From positions 1-64,000 of the forward strand of contig QZKP01000041.1 of NCBI GenBank assembly GCA_003605055.1: 64,000 bases of DNA, given 5' to 3'. How positions within the stretch are numbered: the first letter of the stretch is position 1; every line of letters begins with the position of its first letter. The position numbers and the translations under genes were made by a program. Below, one piece after another: positions 41,958 to 50,506 of the stretch. The DNA comes from Desulfarculus sp. GTDB taxonomy: Bacteria; Desulfobacterota; Desulfarculia; Desulfarculales; Desulfarculaceae. Under the pieces are notes generated by a model. That model did not search any database. It saw only the letters and a list, made by a program, of their open reading frames with translations, and was not told the DNA's origin.

Positions 41958-41974
41958 TATACGTAGCACGTATA
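41958..41974. promoter_or_regulatory. 17-bp palindrome in the TetR leader
   Basis: TATACGT-AGC-ACGTATA is a perfect 7-3-7 inverted repeat just before the ribosome site of the TetR gene. It differs from the TGANTGA-type operators, so it may bind another factor or act in the RNA. Confidence 0.4.
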
Positions 41975-41998
41975 TGCTCGTAAGGGAGTTCTTAAAAA

Positions 41999-42628
41999 AT
42001 GAGTAAGCGACAAAACCAAAAAAAACGTCGGTTTTTACCTCCAGGGCAGAGAAGAGGGGAAATACTCAAAGCTGCAGCTCAGGTTTTTAGTGAGAAGGGT
42101 TACTATAAAACGCGAATATCCGATATCGCTGCTAGGGCAAAGATGGGGCATGGTACGGTATACCGCTTTTTCCCAAGCAAAAGGGTTCTAGCTACTGAGG
42201 TGGTAGGTGCAAGAGGAGCGACGGGTTTTTTCCAGTCGTTGCGAGAAAACACAATTGAAGAATCAAACCCGTCTGAATTTTTTATGACCATCGGAGCAAA
42301 TTATTTGGGAAACCTGGGGGAACGCTTACCAATTATACGGTTTTCAATTGCAGAAGCTATTTCAAGTGAAGAACTAGCGCGACAATATTATGAAAATCTG
42401 TTGCAAACACTTTTTGATAAGCTTTCAGAGGCTGTTTCTACTTTCCAGGAAAAAGGAATTTTCAAAGAAGGTGATTCTTTTTTGCTAGGTCATATTTTTT
42501 ATAGCATGCTTTTTGGCTTTCTCTATTCACAAGAACTATTATATGGTAAAGAAATAACGCACATCGAAAAACAGAGGCTGATAGAAACTGTAGTGGACGT
42601 ATTCTTAAATGGTGTTAGAAAAGCATAA
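41999..42628 (+). CDS. TetR/AcrR-family transcriptional regulator
   Basis: This 209-residue regulator has the N-terminal HTH (RRGEILKAAAQVFSEKGYYKTRISDIAARAKMGHGTVYRFFPSK with the typical GTVYRFF helix) and a helical ligand-binding C-terminal domain with no motif to name its ligand. The preceding stretch of lysines (QNQKKRRF) is unusual. Its probable targets are the two TGANTGANNNNTCANTCA operators at 34249-34266 and 43022-43039, in front of acyl-CoA genes, so an acyl- or aryl-CoA is a likely effector. ATG 41999 follows TAAGGGAG. Confidence 0.92.
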   Translation: MSKRQNQKKRRFLPPGQRRGEILKAAAQVFSEKGYYKTRISDIAARAKMGHGTVYRFFPSKRVLATEVVGARGATGFFQSLRENTIEESNPSEFFMTIGANYLGNLGERLPIIRFSIAEAISSEELARQYYENLLQTLFDKLSEAVSTFQEKGIFKEGDSFLLGHIFYSMLFGFLYSQELLYGKEITHIEKQRLIETVVDVFLNGVRKA

Positions 42629-43213
42629 TTGAAGGTTGCTTATTTCTGGATATGACTAATAAACTAGTAATGTAGACAGTCCACAATGGATATAAATTGA
42701 ACAGAAAAAAAACAAAAAACCTATTAGATTGACGCTAAATTTATAAGCGGTTTTATGGAAATTTGCAATCCATTACTTAGTTCAAACTCATTTACAATTT
42801 GGAACTTAGTTCATCAATAGTGGAGAATGTTATCTGGTAAAGACTTTATCGAACTTAACAACTAATAATCTAAGCCTCAATACGTTGACTAATATAATGT
42901 AACAAAAAGTTGTTTTACAAATCGCCATAAACAAATTAATATCACCAAACTAGGTTTTTAAATCAATTTTAGTACCAGCAAGAAATGTTTGACAAAAAAT
43001 GGGAAGGAAAGTAAAAAGAAATGACTGATCGATCAGTCACTAATCATTGTACGCTAAGGGCTGGCTATAAAATAATAAAAACAAATAGGTATGTATATTT
43101 TATTACTATTATAGTTGACGTGCCAAATGTCGGTTCCTTAAAAACTGTTAGAAAAATTGGTTATATAAAAAGCCAAAAATGTTTTAACACTTTTGTGTGA
43201 TGAGGAGGTAAAT
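42629..43213. other. Long AT-rich intergenic region before the CoA ligase
   Basis: Nearly 600 bases, strongly AT-rich and without a plausible gene. Its identifiable content is the promoter-operator at 42989-43039 and a second weaker promoter-like pair (TTGACG 43115-43120, TAAAAA 43139-43144). I see no repeat or RNA gene in the first 350 bases. Confidence 0.6.
42989..43039 (+). promoter_or_regulatory. TetR-repressed promoter of the CoA ligase/molybdoenzyme operon
   Basis: TTGACA (42989-42994), 17 bases, TAAAAA (43012-43017). The predicted start lies at the left edge of the perfect 18-bp palindrome TGACTGATCGATCAGTCA (43022-43039). Placement over the start site implies repression by a TetR-family protein; the regulator encoded at 41999-42628 is the obvious candidate. 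Confidence 0.7.
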
Positions 43214-44860
43214 GTGTCAGTTATTCCAGGAGAATATCTGCCCTTAAACGACTTTTTGCCAGATTATATATATCCTTTGCCGGAGGTTAGGCTGCCCCAA
43301 GATATCAATGCATGTCAGCTGTTCTTGGATAAACATATTCTTGAAGGACGGGGAGATAAAGTTGCTATTATTTATATGGATCAAAAAATATCATTTTTTG
43401 AATTACAAAAAAAAGTAAATCAATTTGCGAACGCGTTAGCTTCTCTTGGAATTGAAAAATACGACCGCGTCATGATACGGATGCCCAATCGTCCGGAATT
43501 TGTAATAGGATGCTTGGCATGTTGGCGGTTAGGAGCCATTCCCGTTTTGACCCACCACCTTATTCAATCCGATGAAATTGTTTTTCGGGCCAATGATACG
43601 GAAGCTAAGGCTATTTTAGTAAGTTCTGACACTTTCCCGGCTGTAAAAGAAGGCTTAGATCGATGTCCATCGCTAAGGTCAGTTATGATAGCAAAAGATC
43701 GTATTGATAATTACTTGTTTTTAGACGATCTTATTCAAAACCAATCTGATCAGTGTGTGACAACGGAAACAACGAAAAATGATTGGCTGCGTATTATTTA
43801 TAGCTCCGGAACGACCGGTAAACCAAAGGGTATTATAAGTGCCATCGGAGATATGGTTGCCGGAATTAATGTTGCTAATCGCTATTTGTTACATCTAACT
43901 GAGAATGATGTACTTGGCTCTCCACCCGCCTTTACATTTGCCTTTGGATTCTTTTCTATATTATTTTTCGGTATCAGCGGTTGCACGTTAAATATTATCG
44001 AAGATTTTAGTGCGGAAAACATGTTTAAAGCAATTGAAAATAATCGTATCAGCGTTTTGCGCTGCGTACCGACTGGCCTTCGGATGATGTTGAACATGAA
44101 GGATAGCGAGAAAAAATATGATTTAAGATCACTACGCCTGTGCCAAAGCTCTGGTGAAGTGCTGCCTAGCGTTGTAGCCAAGGAATGGAAAAGTAGATTT
44201 GGCGTTACGGTCCTGAATTCACTTGGGTCGGCTGAACTCAACTCATATATGTCCACTCACGTGGATATGCCGGATGAAAAACTGGACTCGTTGGGTATGC
44301 CGGTCCCCGGCGTTGATTATCGTTTGGTTGATAGTGAGTTTAAGGAGGTTCCTGCCGGTACTCCTGGCGAATTAATACTGAGGGCGCCATGGGGACAACT
44401 GTATTGGAGACGTCCTGATGCACAAATGAAGAGCGTTAAAAATGGTTGGAACAGGACAGGGCTAATTTTCGAAGTAGATGCAGATGGTTATTTTTGGTTC
44501 AAAGGCCGAGATGATGACATGATTGTCAGCTCAGGATACAAAATACCCGGAGGGGAAGTGGAACAAGCCCTTTTAAGCAATGAAGTAGTGCACGAGGCGG
44601 CCGTGATTCCTTCACCCGATCCTATCCGAGGAAATATAGTTAAAGCATTCATCGTGTTAAAGAGGGGGTGTACGCCGTCTGATGATCTCAAAGAAAAGCT
44701 TAAAAATCATGTTAAAGGGAAGATAGCGCCCTATAAATATCCCCGGGAAATAGAGTTTATAGATGGTAATGCACTACCGCGGACCACAACCGGCAAGATT
44801 CAAAGATTTCTTCTGCGAGATAGGGAAATCCAAATGAAATTATCTAGAAAGAGTATCTGA
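43214..44860 (+). CDS. AMP-forming acyl/aryl-CoA ligase (benzoate-CoA ligase-like)
   Basis: This 548-residue adenylate-forming enzyme activates a carboxylic acid to its CoA thioester. Core motifs: IIYSSGTTGKPKG (ATP phosphates), NSLGSAE, RTGLIFEVDADGYFWFKGRDDD, and the C-terminal catalytic Lys in LPRTTTGKIQRF. Overall similarity in layout is to benzoate/2-aminobenzoate-CoA ligases, but the substrate is not determined. Start: GTG 43214 has AGGAGG five bases before it; an upstream TTG at 43193 would place the ribosome site inside the gene. It heads the TetR-controlled operon and is AT-rich. Confidence 0.9.
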   Translation: MSVIPGEYLPLNDFLPDYIYPLPEVRLPQDINACQLFLDKHILEGRGDKVAIIYMDQKISFFELQKKVNQFANALASLGIEKYDRVMIRMPNRPEFVIGCLACWRLGAIPVLTHHLIQSDEIVFRANDTEAKAILVSSDTFPAVKEGLDRCPSLRSVMIAKDRIDNYLFLDDLIQNQSDQCVTTETTKNDWLRIIYSSGTTGKPKGIISAIGDMVAGINVANRYLLHLTENDVLGSPPAFTFAFGFFSILFFGISGCTLNIIEDFSAENMFKAIENNRISVLRCVPTGLRMMLNMKDSEKKYDLRSLRLCQSSGEVLPSVVAKEWKSRFGVTVLNSLGSAELNSYMSTHVDMPDEKLDSLGMPVPGVDYRLVDSEFKEVPAGTPGELILRAPWGQLYWRRPDAQMKSVKNGWNRTGLIFEVDADGYFWFKGRDDDMIVSSGYKIPGGEVEQALLSNEVVHEAAVIPSPDPIRGNIVKAFIVLKRGCTPSDDLKEKLKNHVKGKIAPYKYPREIEFIDGNALPRTTTGKIQRFLLRDREIQMKLSRKSI

Positions 44861-44996
44861 ATCTATAGTACTACGCCCCTGGCCTTAATGGTCTTCGGTA
44901 ACATGAGTTATTTACAGCCCTGCTATGACCATGGTGGGAAGGCTGATAAAAAACGGCAGTGGCCCTCCGAATAGTCGAGGGAAGGGAGATATATAT

Positions 44997-47096
44997 ATGG
45001 AAGCGGAAAAAAAATGGCACCATGTCTTCTGCCATATATGCCCGGCTCATTGTGCACGCAGGGTTGCCGTACAAAACGGTGAGATCGTGGAAGTGCTGCC
45101 GGACACGAAAAGCCGTTGGCCCAGCGCCCCATGCTCCCACAACAAAAGTCAGATAATGAAGGAGGTCCATTCCCATCCCGATCGGCTTAAGTATCCCCTA
45201 AAAAGGATAGGCCAGAGAGGTGAAGGCAAGTGGCAGCGAATTTCATGGGATGAGGCCCTTGATACCATCGCGGCAAAATTAACCGAGTATAAGGAAAAGT
45301 TCGGCCCAGATAGTGTCGCCTTTTGTCTGGGTGAACCCAAGGAAATGGAGTTTGCCTTTGCCCAAAGATTTGCAAGTGTTTTTGGCACGGCCAACTGCGT
45401 GACACCGGGCAATTACTGAGGGGTTCCCCGGCTGGCAGGTGCCAGCTCTGTTTTTGGTACGCACTTTACCGCCGATCCTGGCCCTAACACCCGTTTGCTG
45501 TTGGTTTGGGGGGCTAATCCCTTTGAGCTCATGGGCGGCGAACGCATTGAGAAGATAAAGGCGGCCATCGCCGTCGGCGCCAAGGTGGTGGTCATTGACC
45601 CCAAGAGAACCCTGCTGGCGAAAAAGGCCGATTTGTGGATAAGTCCGAGGCCGCAAAGCGACGGCGCTTTGGCCATGGGCTTCATCAAAGTGATAATCGA
45701 AGAGAAGCTTTATAACGCTGATTTTGTATCTAAGTGGACGGTTGGCTTCGAAGAGCTGGAAAAGGAAATAAGGAGTTTTTCCCTGGATGAGGTGGGAACA
45801 GCCACCTGGATTCCCGAGGCGCAGATACAAAAAGCGGCCAGGATGTTTGCCGACCCTGCCAACAGGCCCTTTTGCTTTTACGAAGGAAACGGCATAGAGA
45901 GAAGCATCCACAGCTTTCAGGCCGTCCGCGCCATGAATATCATGGTGGCCCTGCTCGGCGACCTGAACGTCCCGGGAGGGAACATTCTGGTAACCCCCGC
46001 CCCCTTTGAGAGGATGGGACGGTTTTATATGCTGCGAGGGACCCCACGTAATTTCGCGAAGGGACTTTGCAGCCCTTTCCGCGTGGGCATGCCGGCAGCT
46101 TATGTGCCGCCGCAGTCATTTGTCAGGGCCGTATTGGACGAAAAGCCCTACCCCATAAAAGCCGCCATCTGCATCCTGACCAATCCCCTGGTCAGCTACC
46201 CGGATACGGAGGCAACCTACCAGGCGTTCATGAAGCTGGACTTCGTTGTGGTGTCGGAACTGTTTCCTTCGCCGACCACCATGGTGGCCGATATCGTTCT
46301 GCCGGCGGCCTGGGGCAGCGAGCATGACTCAGTGGGGTACTGGCCTGGCTGGCAACAGGGGCTTCGCGCCTATCCCAAACTGGTCGAGCCGCCCGGGGAG
46401 GCCCGCTCGAATTCCGATTGGCTCAATGACCTGGCCCAGAGGATGAACCTAGGCGAGCACTTCTGGGATAAATGGGAGGACTGCCTGGACGAGATCCTCA
46501 AGCCCGCTGGCATTAACTTTGAGCAACTCAAAGAACAGCGCTTCCTGGAAGCGACCAGGGAGTACAAAAAACCGGAAGAGGGGATTTTCAAGACTCTTTC
46601 GGGTAAGGCGCAGATATACTCCCAGGCCTTGAAACAACTTGGCTATGCGCCCGTCCCCACTTTCAAGGAGTTGAGCGATTACCGCTGGGACGTTTCCGAC
46701 GATTATCCGCTGCTCATGTTCAACGGCAAAGAAGCGGCCTTCATGAACAACGGCTATAAGCACGTCAAGATCGCCCGGGCGCGCAAGCCCTATCCCACGG
46801 TGCAGCTGAACCCGGAGACGGCCGCCAAGCTGGGGCTCCAGGAGGGCGAGTGGGTTTACATTGAAACCAAAAAAGGCCGGATCAAACAGGTCCTTAAGCT
46901 GGACCCGGACCTCCACCCCAAGCTGGTGTTTCCCTCCATGGGCTGGTGGTTCCCGGAGGAGCCGGAAGACCTCTTCCAATTCAGAAAGTCCAACATCAAC
47001 GTGCTCACCTATAGTGAGCCGCCCTATGACCCCGAGGTGGGCGCCGTGGAGTTAGGGGCCATACCCTGCCGGGTTTATAAAGTTGCTGATCAATAG
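44997..47096 (+). CDS. Selenocysteine-containing molybdopterin oxidoreductase (TGA at 45417-45419 read as Sec)
   Basis: Read through one in-frame TGA this gene encodes 699 residues of the DMSO-reductase/formate-dehydrogenase superfamily. Order: 4Fe-4S site CHICPAHC...PC (about 12-48), TPGNY-Sec-GVPR at residue 141 where the family has the Mo-ligating Cys/Sec/Ser, then bis-MGD binding segments (LVWGANPFELMGGERIEKI, ILTNPLVSYPD, VVVSELFPSPT) and a C-terminal MGD-cap domain (LNPETAAKLGLQEGEWVYIETKKG). ATG 44997 follows GAAGGGAG. The two halves are in the same frame, and a SECIS-like hairpin follows the TGA, so this is not a pseudogene. No export signal is seen, so it is probably cytosolic. It follows the CoA ligase and may oxidise, reduce or hydrate the CoA ester or acid; substrate unknown. 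Confidence 0.88.
45417..45446 (+). promoter_or_regulatory. Sec codon with bacterial SECIS element
   Basis: The TGA (45417-45419) is followed after 17 bases by a hairpin loop AGGT (45437-45440), closed by a perfect 6-bp stem GCTGGC (45431-45436)/GCCAGC (45441-45446). In E. coli fdhF the loop begins with AGGU at the same 17-base distance from UGA. A SelB-binding role is therefore strongly suggested. Confidence 0.8.
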
Positions 47097-47130
47097 CCTA
47101 GCGCGGCCTGGCTCGCGGCGACAAAGGCAA

Positions 47131-47167
47131 AGCAGAACCCTGGGGCCGGCCCCAGGGTTCTTGCTTT
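47131..47167 (+). terminator. Strong terminator after the selenoprotein gene
   Basis: GAACCCTGGGGCC (47135-47147) is followed directly by its complement GGCCCCAGGGTTC (47148-47160). Flanking AGCA and TTGCT extend the stem, and a T-rich tail follows. It separates the operon from the convergent minus-strand locus and marks the end of the AT-richer block. Confidence 0.75.
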
Positions 47168-47207
47168 ATAACGGTGGCCGGTAGCCCCAACGCCGCCGGC
47201 TGCGCTG

Positions 47208-48005
47208 CTATTTATTATAAACCCGGAGTACGGCCTCCAGCACCGAGCCCCCCAGGGAAAGGGCCTTGTCGCTGATGGTGTGCAGGTAGCATGCCTCCCC
47301 CCGGGGGTCGACGTCGCCCACCTTGAGGCCCTTTGTCACCGGCGCGCCGGGGCGGATCAGCCCCCGCAGCATGCCGGCCAACTGGGCGCGCACCGGGCTG
47401 TCGCCGACCCTGCCCACTTCCTGGCCGGCCTCCACCATGGCCCCCAGGGACAGATCTGTTTCAAAAACACCGTCGGCCGGGGCCCGCAGCACCCGCTCCC
47501 AGGTGCGGCCGGCGATGTTGCCCGGCACGCCGGTGTTGGCCTCGGCCGTCCCGCGCTCATAAAGCCGCCCCAGATTGTGTCCCCGGTTGGTCTCCACCAC
47601 GAAATGGGCGTCGCGGCCGGCTTCGAAGCCAGGCCCCAGGGCGATGACCAGGGGCGCATCGCGCAGACTCAGGCCCGCGTTGCGCTTGTTCAGGGTGGCC
47701 TCCACCAGGACCTGGGGCCTGAGTCGCGGCAGCACGCTCAACGCGGGGTCCACCAGCAGCGGGATGCGCCCCTGGGCCCAGGTTTCGGCCAACTGATCCA
47801 TGCGCCGCACATGCTGGGCGGTCACTCCCTCCACGGCCTTCTGGCCTTCATGGACCGCCTCGCAGAAGGACACCGCCCGGCGGACCGCCAGAGGACGGGC
47901 CGTCTCGGTCATGACCAGGCGGAAGCGGCTCTGGAACAGACGCCAGGCCACGCCGCTAGCCATCTCGCCAGCCCCCTTGATCAGTATGCAGAGATCGATG
48001 CCCAT
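47208..48005 (-). CDS. yqeB: YqeB (EF2563)-family selenium-dependent molybdenum hydroxylase maturation protein
   Basis: This 265-residue protein has the YqeB N-terminal Rossmann-like motif ILIKGAGEMASGVAWRLFQSRFRLVMTE and the family segments VDPALSVLPRLRPQVLVEAT and LGPGFEAGRDAHFVVETNRGHNLGR. Comparative genomics ties YqeB to organisms and loci that use a labile selenium atom in molybdenum hydroxylases, although its exact step is not known. It is the last gene of the minus-strand run that includes the three-subunit molybdenum hydroxylase at 50.5-54.4 kb, which makes that enzyme its likely client. Confidence 0.85.
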   Translation of the reverse strand: MGIDLCILIKGAGEMASGVAWRLFQSRFRLVMTETARPLAVRRAVSFCEAVHEGQKAVEGVTAQHVRRMDQLAETWAQGRIPLLVDPALSVLPRLRPQVLVEATLNKRNAGLSLRDAPLVIALGPGFEAGRDAHFVVETNRGHNLGRLYERGTAEANTGVPGNIAGRTWERVLRAPADGVFETDLSLGAMVEAGQEVGRVGDSPVRAQLAGMLRGLIRPGAPVTKGLKVGDVDPRGEACYLHTISDKALSLGGSVLEAVLRVYNK

Positions 48006-48054
48006 GCCCTATGACCTGCGATATGCGTGAAATCAGCTCCTGGCCGCGCTTGGT

Positions 48055-48456
48055 CTAGGCCTCGTCGTCGTAGACGTTGGCGATGCAGCACAGGAAGCTG
48101 CAAGCCTCGTTGTCGCTGGGATTGACAAAGCCGTGCGGCTCCATAGTGGGGATGAAGGCCACGTCATGAGGGCCGATGGCGAACTCCTCGGTCTTCCGGT
48201 CGGTCTCGGAGTCAAAGGCGAACCCGGTCAGCCGGCCCTCGAGGATAAACATGGTCTGATAGTAGAAATGTTTGTGGATGGGAATCTCGCCGCCCGGCCC
48301 TACGGTGAACAGGCGCAAGCCGTATTCCGGACTCTCGGCCGGCCCGGCGTTGGACAACCACTGGATGAACACGTCCTTGACCGCGTAGTCCTTGCCCTTG
48401 TAGGGGAACTTTTCGATCTTGTTCTTCACCGCGTCCTGAGCCCTGGTAACCTTCAT
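48055..48456 (-). CDS. Cupin-domain protein
   Basis: This 133-residue single-domain cupin has motif 1 as GGEIPIHKHFYYQTMFILEG (HxH plus Gln) and motif 2 around PHDVAFIPTMEPHGFVN with the third His. These can bind a divalent metal. Single cupins in catabolic operons act as isomerases, dioxygenases or effector-binding proteins; no choice can be made here. It has a GGAGAGAGG ribosome site and lies 49 bases before yqeB. Confidence 0.85.
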   Translation of the reverse strand: MKVTRAQDAVKNKIEKFPYKGKDYAVKDVFIQWLSNAGPAESPEYGLRLFTVGPGGEIPIHKHFYYQTMFILEGRLTGFAFDSETDRKTEEFAIGPHDVAFIPTMEPHGFVNPSDNEACSFLCCIANVYDDEA

Positions 48457-48575
48457 GTGTCCCTCTCTCCGGTTCGTGATTAGCAGGTGGGCAGGCTCAA
48501 TTCTTTGCGGGCCGTGCGGGTCGGTGTCTTCGCTCCGTCAGCTATATCGCCGCCAGGCGCCCCGGCCCCGAGCCA

Positions 48576-49559
48576 TCAGGCATATATCTCGGGGTTGAGG
48601 CAGGTGGGCGGCGGGGTCTGGCCCTTTATCAACACCGCGATCAGGTTGTCGGCCGCGATCAGGCCCATCTTGGTGCGGGTCTCGATGGAGCCGCTGGCTA
48701 TGTGGGGCAGGATCACCACCTTTTCCATGGTCAGCAGCCCGGGATGGATCTGCGGCTCGAACTCAAACACGTCCAGGCCGGCGCCGGCGATCTGGCCGGC
48801 CTGCAGGGCTGCCACCAATGCCTCCTCGTGGATCACCTCGCCCCGGGCGGTGTTGATTACATAGGCCGTGGGCTTCATCAGGGCAAAGTCCGGCGCGGCC
48901 ATGATGTGCTTGGTCTCCGGCGTGAGCGGCACGTGCACCGAAACGAAGTCCGACTCCCGCAAAAGCGTTTCTTTGTCCACAAAACGCGCCCCCACCTGCT
49001 GCTCCAGCTTGGGATCGGCCCGCACCACGTCGTGATAGATGACCTTCATGTCGAAGCCGGCCGCCCGTTTGGCCATGGCGTAGCCGATGCGGCCGAAGCC
49101 CAACAGCCCCAGGGTCTTGTGGTGCACGTCCGCCCCCACGAAGAGCAGGGGGGCCCAGCCCTGGTACTTGCCGGCCCGGGCGTAGGCGTCGGCGGGAACC
49201 ACGCGCCGGGCCACGGCCAGCAAAAGGGCCATGGCCAGATCGGCGGTGGTGTCGGTGAGCACCCCCGGCGTGTTGGTGGCCGGAATCTTGCGGCGGGTGC
49301 AGGCGGCCACGTCAATGTTGTTGAAGCCCACGGCGTAGTTGGCCACGATCTTCAACTGCGGGCCGGCCGCGTCCAGCAGCTCGTCGTCGACGCGGTCGGT
49401 CAAGAGGGGCAGTACGCCGTCCTTGCCAGCCACGCCGGCCAAAAGCTCCTGCCGGGTCAGTACGCGGTCGTGCGGATTGCACTCCACCGCGAAGTTATCC
49501 TCCAGCGCCCGCATGGCCCCCTCGGGCAGGCGCCGGGTGACGAAAATCTTAGGCTTCAT
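48576..49559 (-). CDS. D-isomer-specific 2-hydroxyacid dehydrogenase (glyoxylate/hydroxypyruvate reductase-like)
   Basis: This 327-residue NAD(P)-dependent enzyme interconverts a 2-oxoacid and a D-2-hydroxyacid. Nucleotide-binding GLLGFGRIGYAMAKRA, with Asp in VIYHD suggesting NAD preference; catalytic Arg in NTARGEVI, Glu in VFEFEP and His in LPHIASGS are all present. It is 12 bases downstream of the sugar-isomerase-like gene and probably handles a late, small intermediate of the pathway encoded by this locus. Confidence 0.9.
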   Translation of the reverse strand: MKPKIFVTRRLPEGAMRALEDNFAVECNPHDRVLTRQELLAGVAGKDGVLPLLTDRVDDELLDAAGPQLKIVANYAVGFNNIDVAACTRRKIPATNTPGVLTDTTADLAMALLLAVARRVVPADAYARAGKYQGWAPLLFVGADVHHKTLGLLGFGRIGYAMAKRAAGFDMKVIYHDVVRADPKLEQQVGARFVDKETLLRESDFVSVHVPLTPETKHIMAAPDFALMKPTAYVINTARGEVIHEEALVAALQAGQIAGAGLDVFEFEPQIHPGLLTMEKVVILPHIASGSIETRTKMGLIAADNLIAVLIKGQTPPPTCLNPEIYA

Positions 49560-49571
49560 CTGCCTTCCTTC

Positions 49572-50483
49572 CTATACCAGGGCCCAGGCCAGGTTCATGA
49601 CGCGCTGGGCGTTGGCTATGACCAGCAGCGGGTCCTGGCCCTCCATGGGCTTGACCTCAAAGCTGACTATGGGCCGCTTCACCTCGTCCAGGAACTCGAT
49701 GTCCATCAGAGTGCGCAGGAACTCCACCATCTCTGGCAGGTCGTTGGCGCTGCCGGCGGTGCCGAAGACGGGGTGGTAGTCGCCGTAGCCGGGCATGCCC
49801 TGGGTCAACACCGCGTTGCCCAGGTGAGCGCCGGCCAGGTATTTCTTGACCGGCTCCAGGGCCTCGCTGGGCGACTCCTGGAGCAGCGGTATGTGGCTCA
49901 GGTCCACCAACAGGCCGAAATTGTCGTGCTCCTCGCGCACGGCCTTGGCCACCTCCCGGGCCAGAGAGGCGGGCCCCAGCAGGCAGCACTTGTCCATCTC
50001 CCGGTCAAATACCTCGGCGATCACCTGCGGGCCGTTTTGCTGGCCCGAGTAAGCGCACAGCTCGCCCAGGGACTTGACCAGGGCCTGCACGGCCTGGGGG
50101 CGTTTTGCTTCGCCCGGGTCCTTGCCCGAGAGCAGCACAAAGCTGTCCGCCTCCATGAACACGGCCTCGTCGATCAGCTCCTTGAGCTTGGTCACGGCCT
50201 GTCCCCGCTTGCTCTCCTCCAGGGAGTTGATGTCCAGGCCGCCGCCCAGGATAGCCGGGTGGGCCCCGAAGCCCACCGAGAGGTTGGCCAGGCGGCAGAT
50301 GCCGCGCACCCGGCCGCGCACGGCCGCGTCGGCGATGTGGGTGATTTCGATGGCCGTAAAGAAGGGGTCGCGGGCGATATGGGCCACCGTCTCCTCCCAG
50401 GGGCCTTGGCCCCCGGCCAGTTGCGGGAAGGCCATGAAATGGACCAGGCCCATGCGCATATAAGCGTGATAGGAACGCTCCAT
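49572..50483 (-). CDS. Sugar phosphate isomerase/epimerase-like TIM-barrel protein
   Basis: This 303-residue protein has the AP-endonuclease-2/xylose isomerase-like barrel. Likely metal ligands are the Glu in QVIAEVFD, Asp in LLVDLSHIP, His in GAHLGNAV and Glu in SFEVKPMEG. Enzymes of this fold isomerise or epimerise sugars, inositols and hydroxypyruvate. Its place between the molybdenum hydroxylase and a 2-hydroxyacid dehydrogenase suggests a polyhydroxy or keto-acid intermediate. Confidence 0.82.
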   Translation of the reverse strand: MERSYHAYMRMGLVHFMAFPQLAGGQGPWEETVAHIARDPFFTAIEITHIADAAVRGRVRGICRLANLSVGFGAHPAILGGGLDINSLEESKRGQAVTKLKELIDEAVFMEADSFVLLSGKDPGEAKRPQAVQALVKSLGELCAYSGQQNGPQVIAEVFDREMDKCCLLGPASLAREVAKAVREEHDNFGLLVDLSHIPLLQESPSEALEPVKKYLAGAHLGNAVLTQGMPGYGDYHPVFGTAGSANDLPEMVEFLRTLMDIEFLDEVKRPIVSFEVKPMEGQDPLLVIANAQRVMNLAWALV

Positions 50484-50506
50484 GATGACTCCTTAGCCCG
50501 TCGGCT

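Larger units (their letters stand above)
41430..41998. other. AT-rich intergenic region between divergent FadH-like and TetR genes
   Basis: About 570 bases with no convincing gene; a 68-residue hydrophobic frame at 41460-41666 was judged spurious. It holds the promoters of both neighbours and an inverted repeat before tetR, annotated separately. Confidence 0.6.

Noticed and set aside
42629-42988. Possible RNA gene or small protein in the AT-rich gap
   Set aside because: No stable hairpin, no start with ribosome site and no family resemblance could be seen.
45417-45495. Nonsense mutation splitting the molybdopterin oxidoreductase (pseudogene)
   Set aside because: Both halves are intact and in the same frame, the TGA falls at the Mo-ligand position and a SECIS-like hairpin follows at the expected distance.
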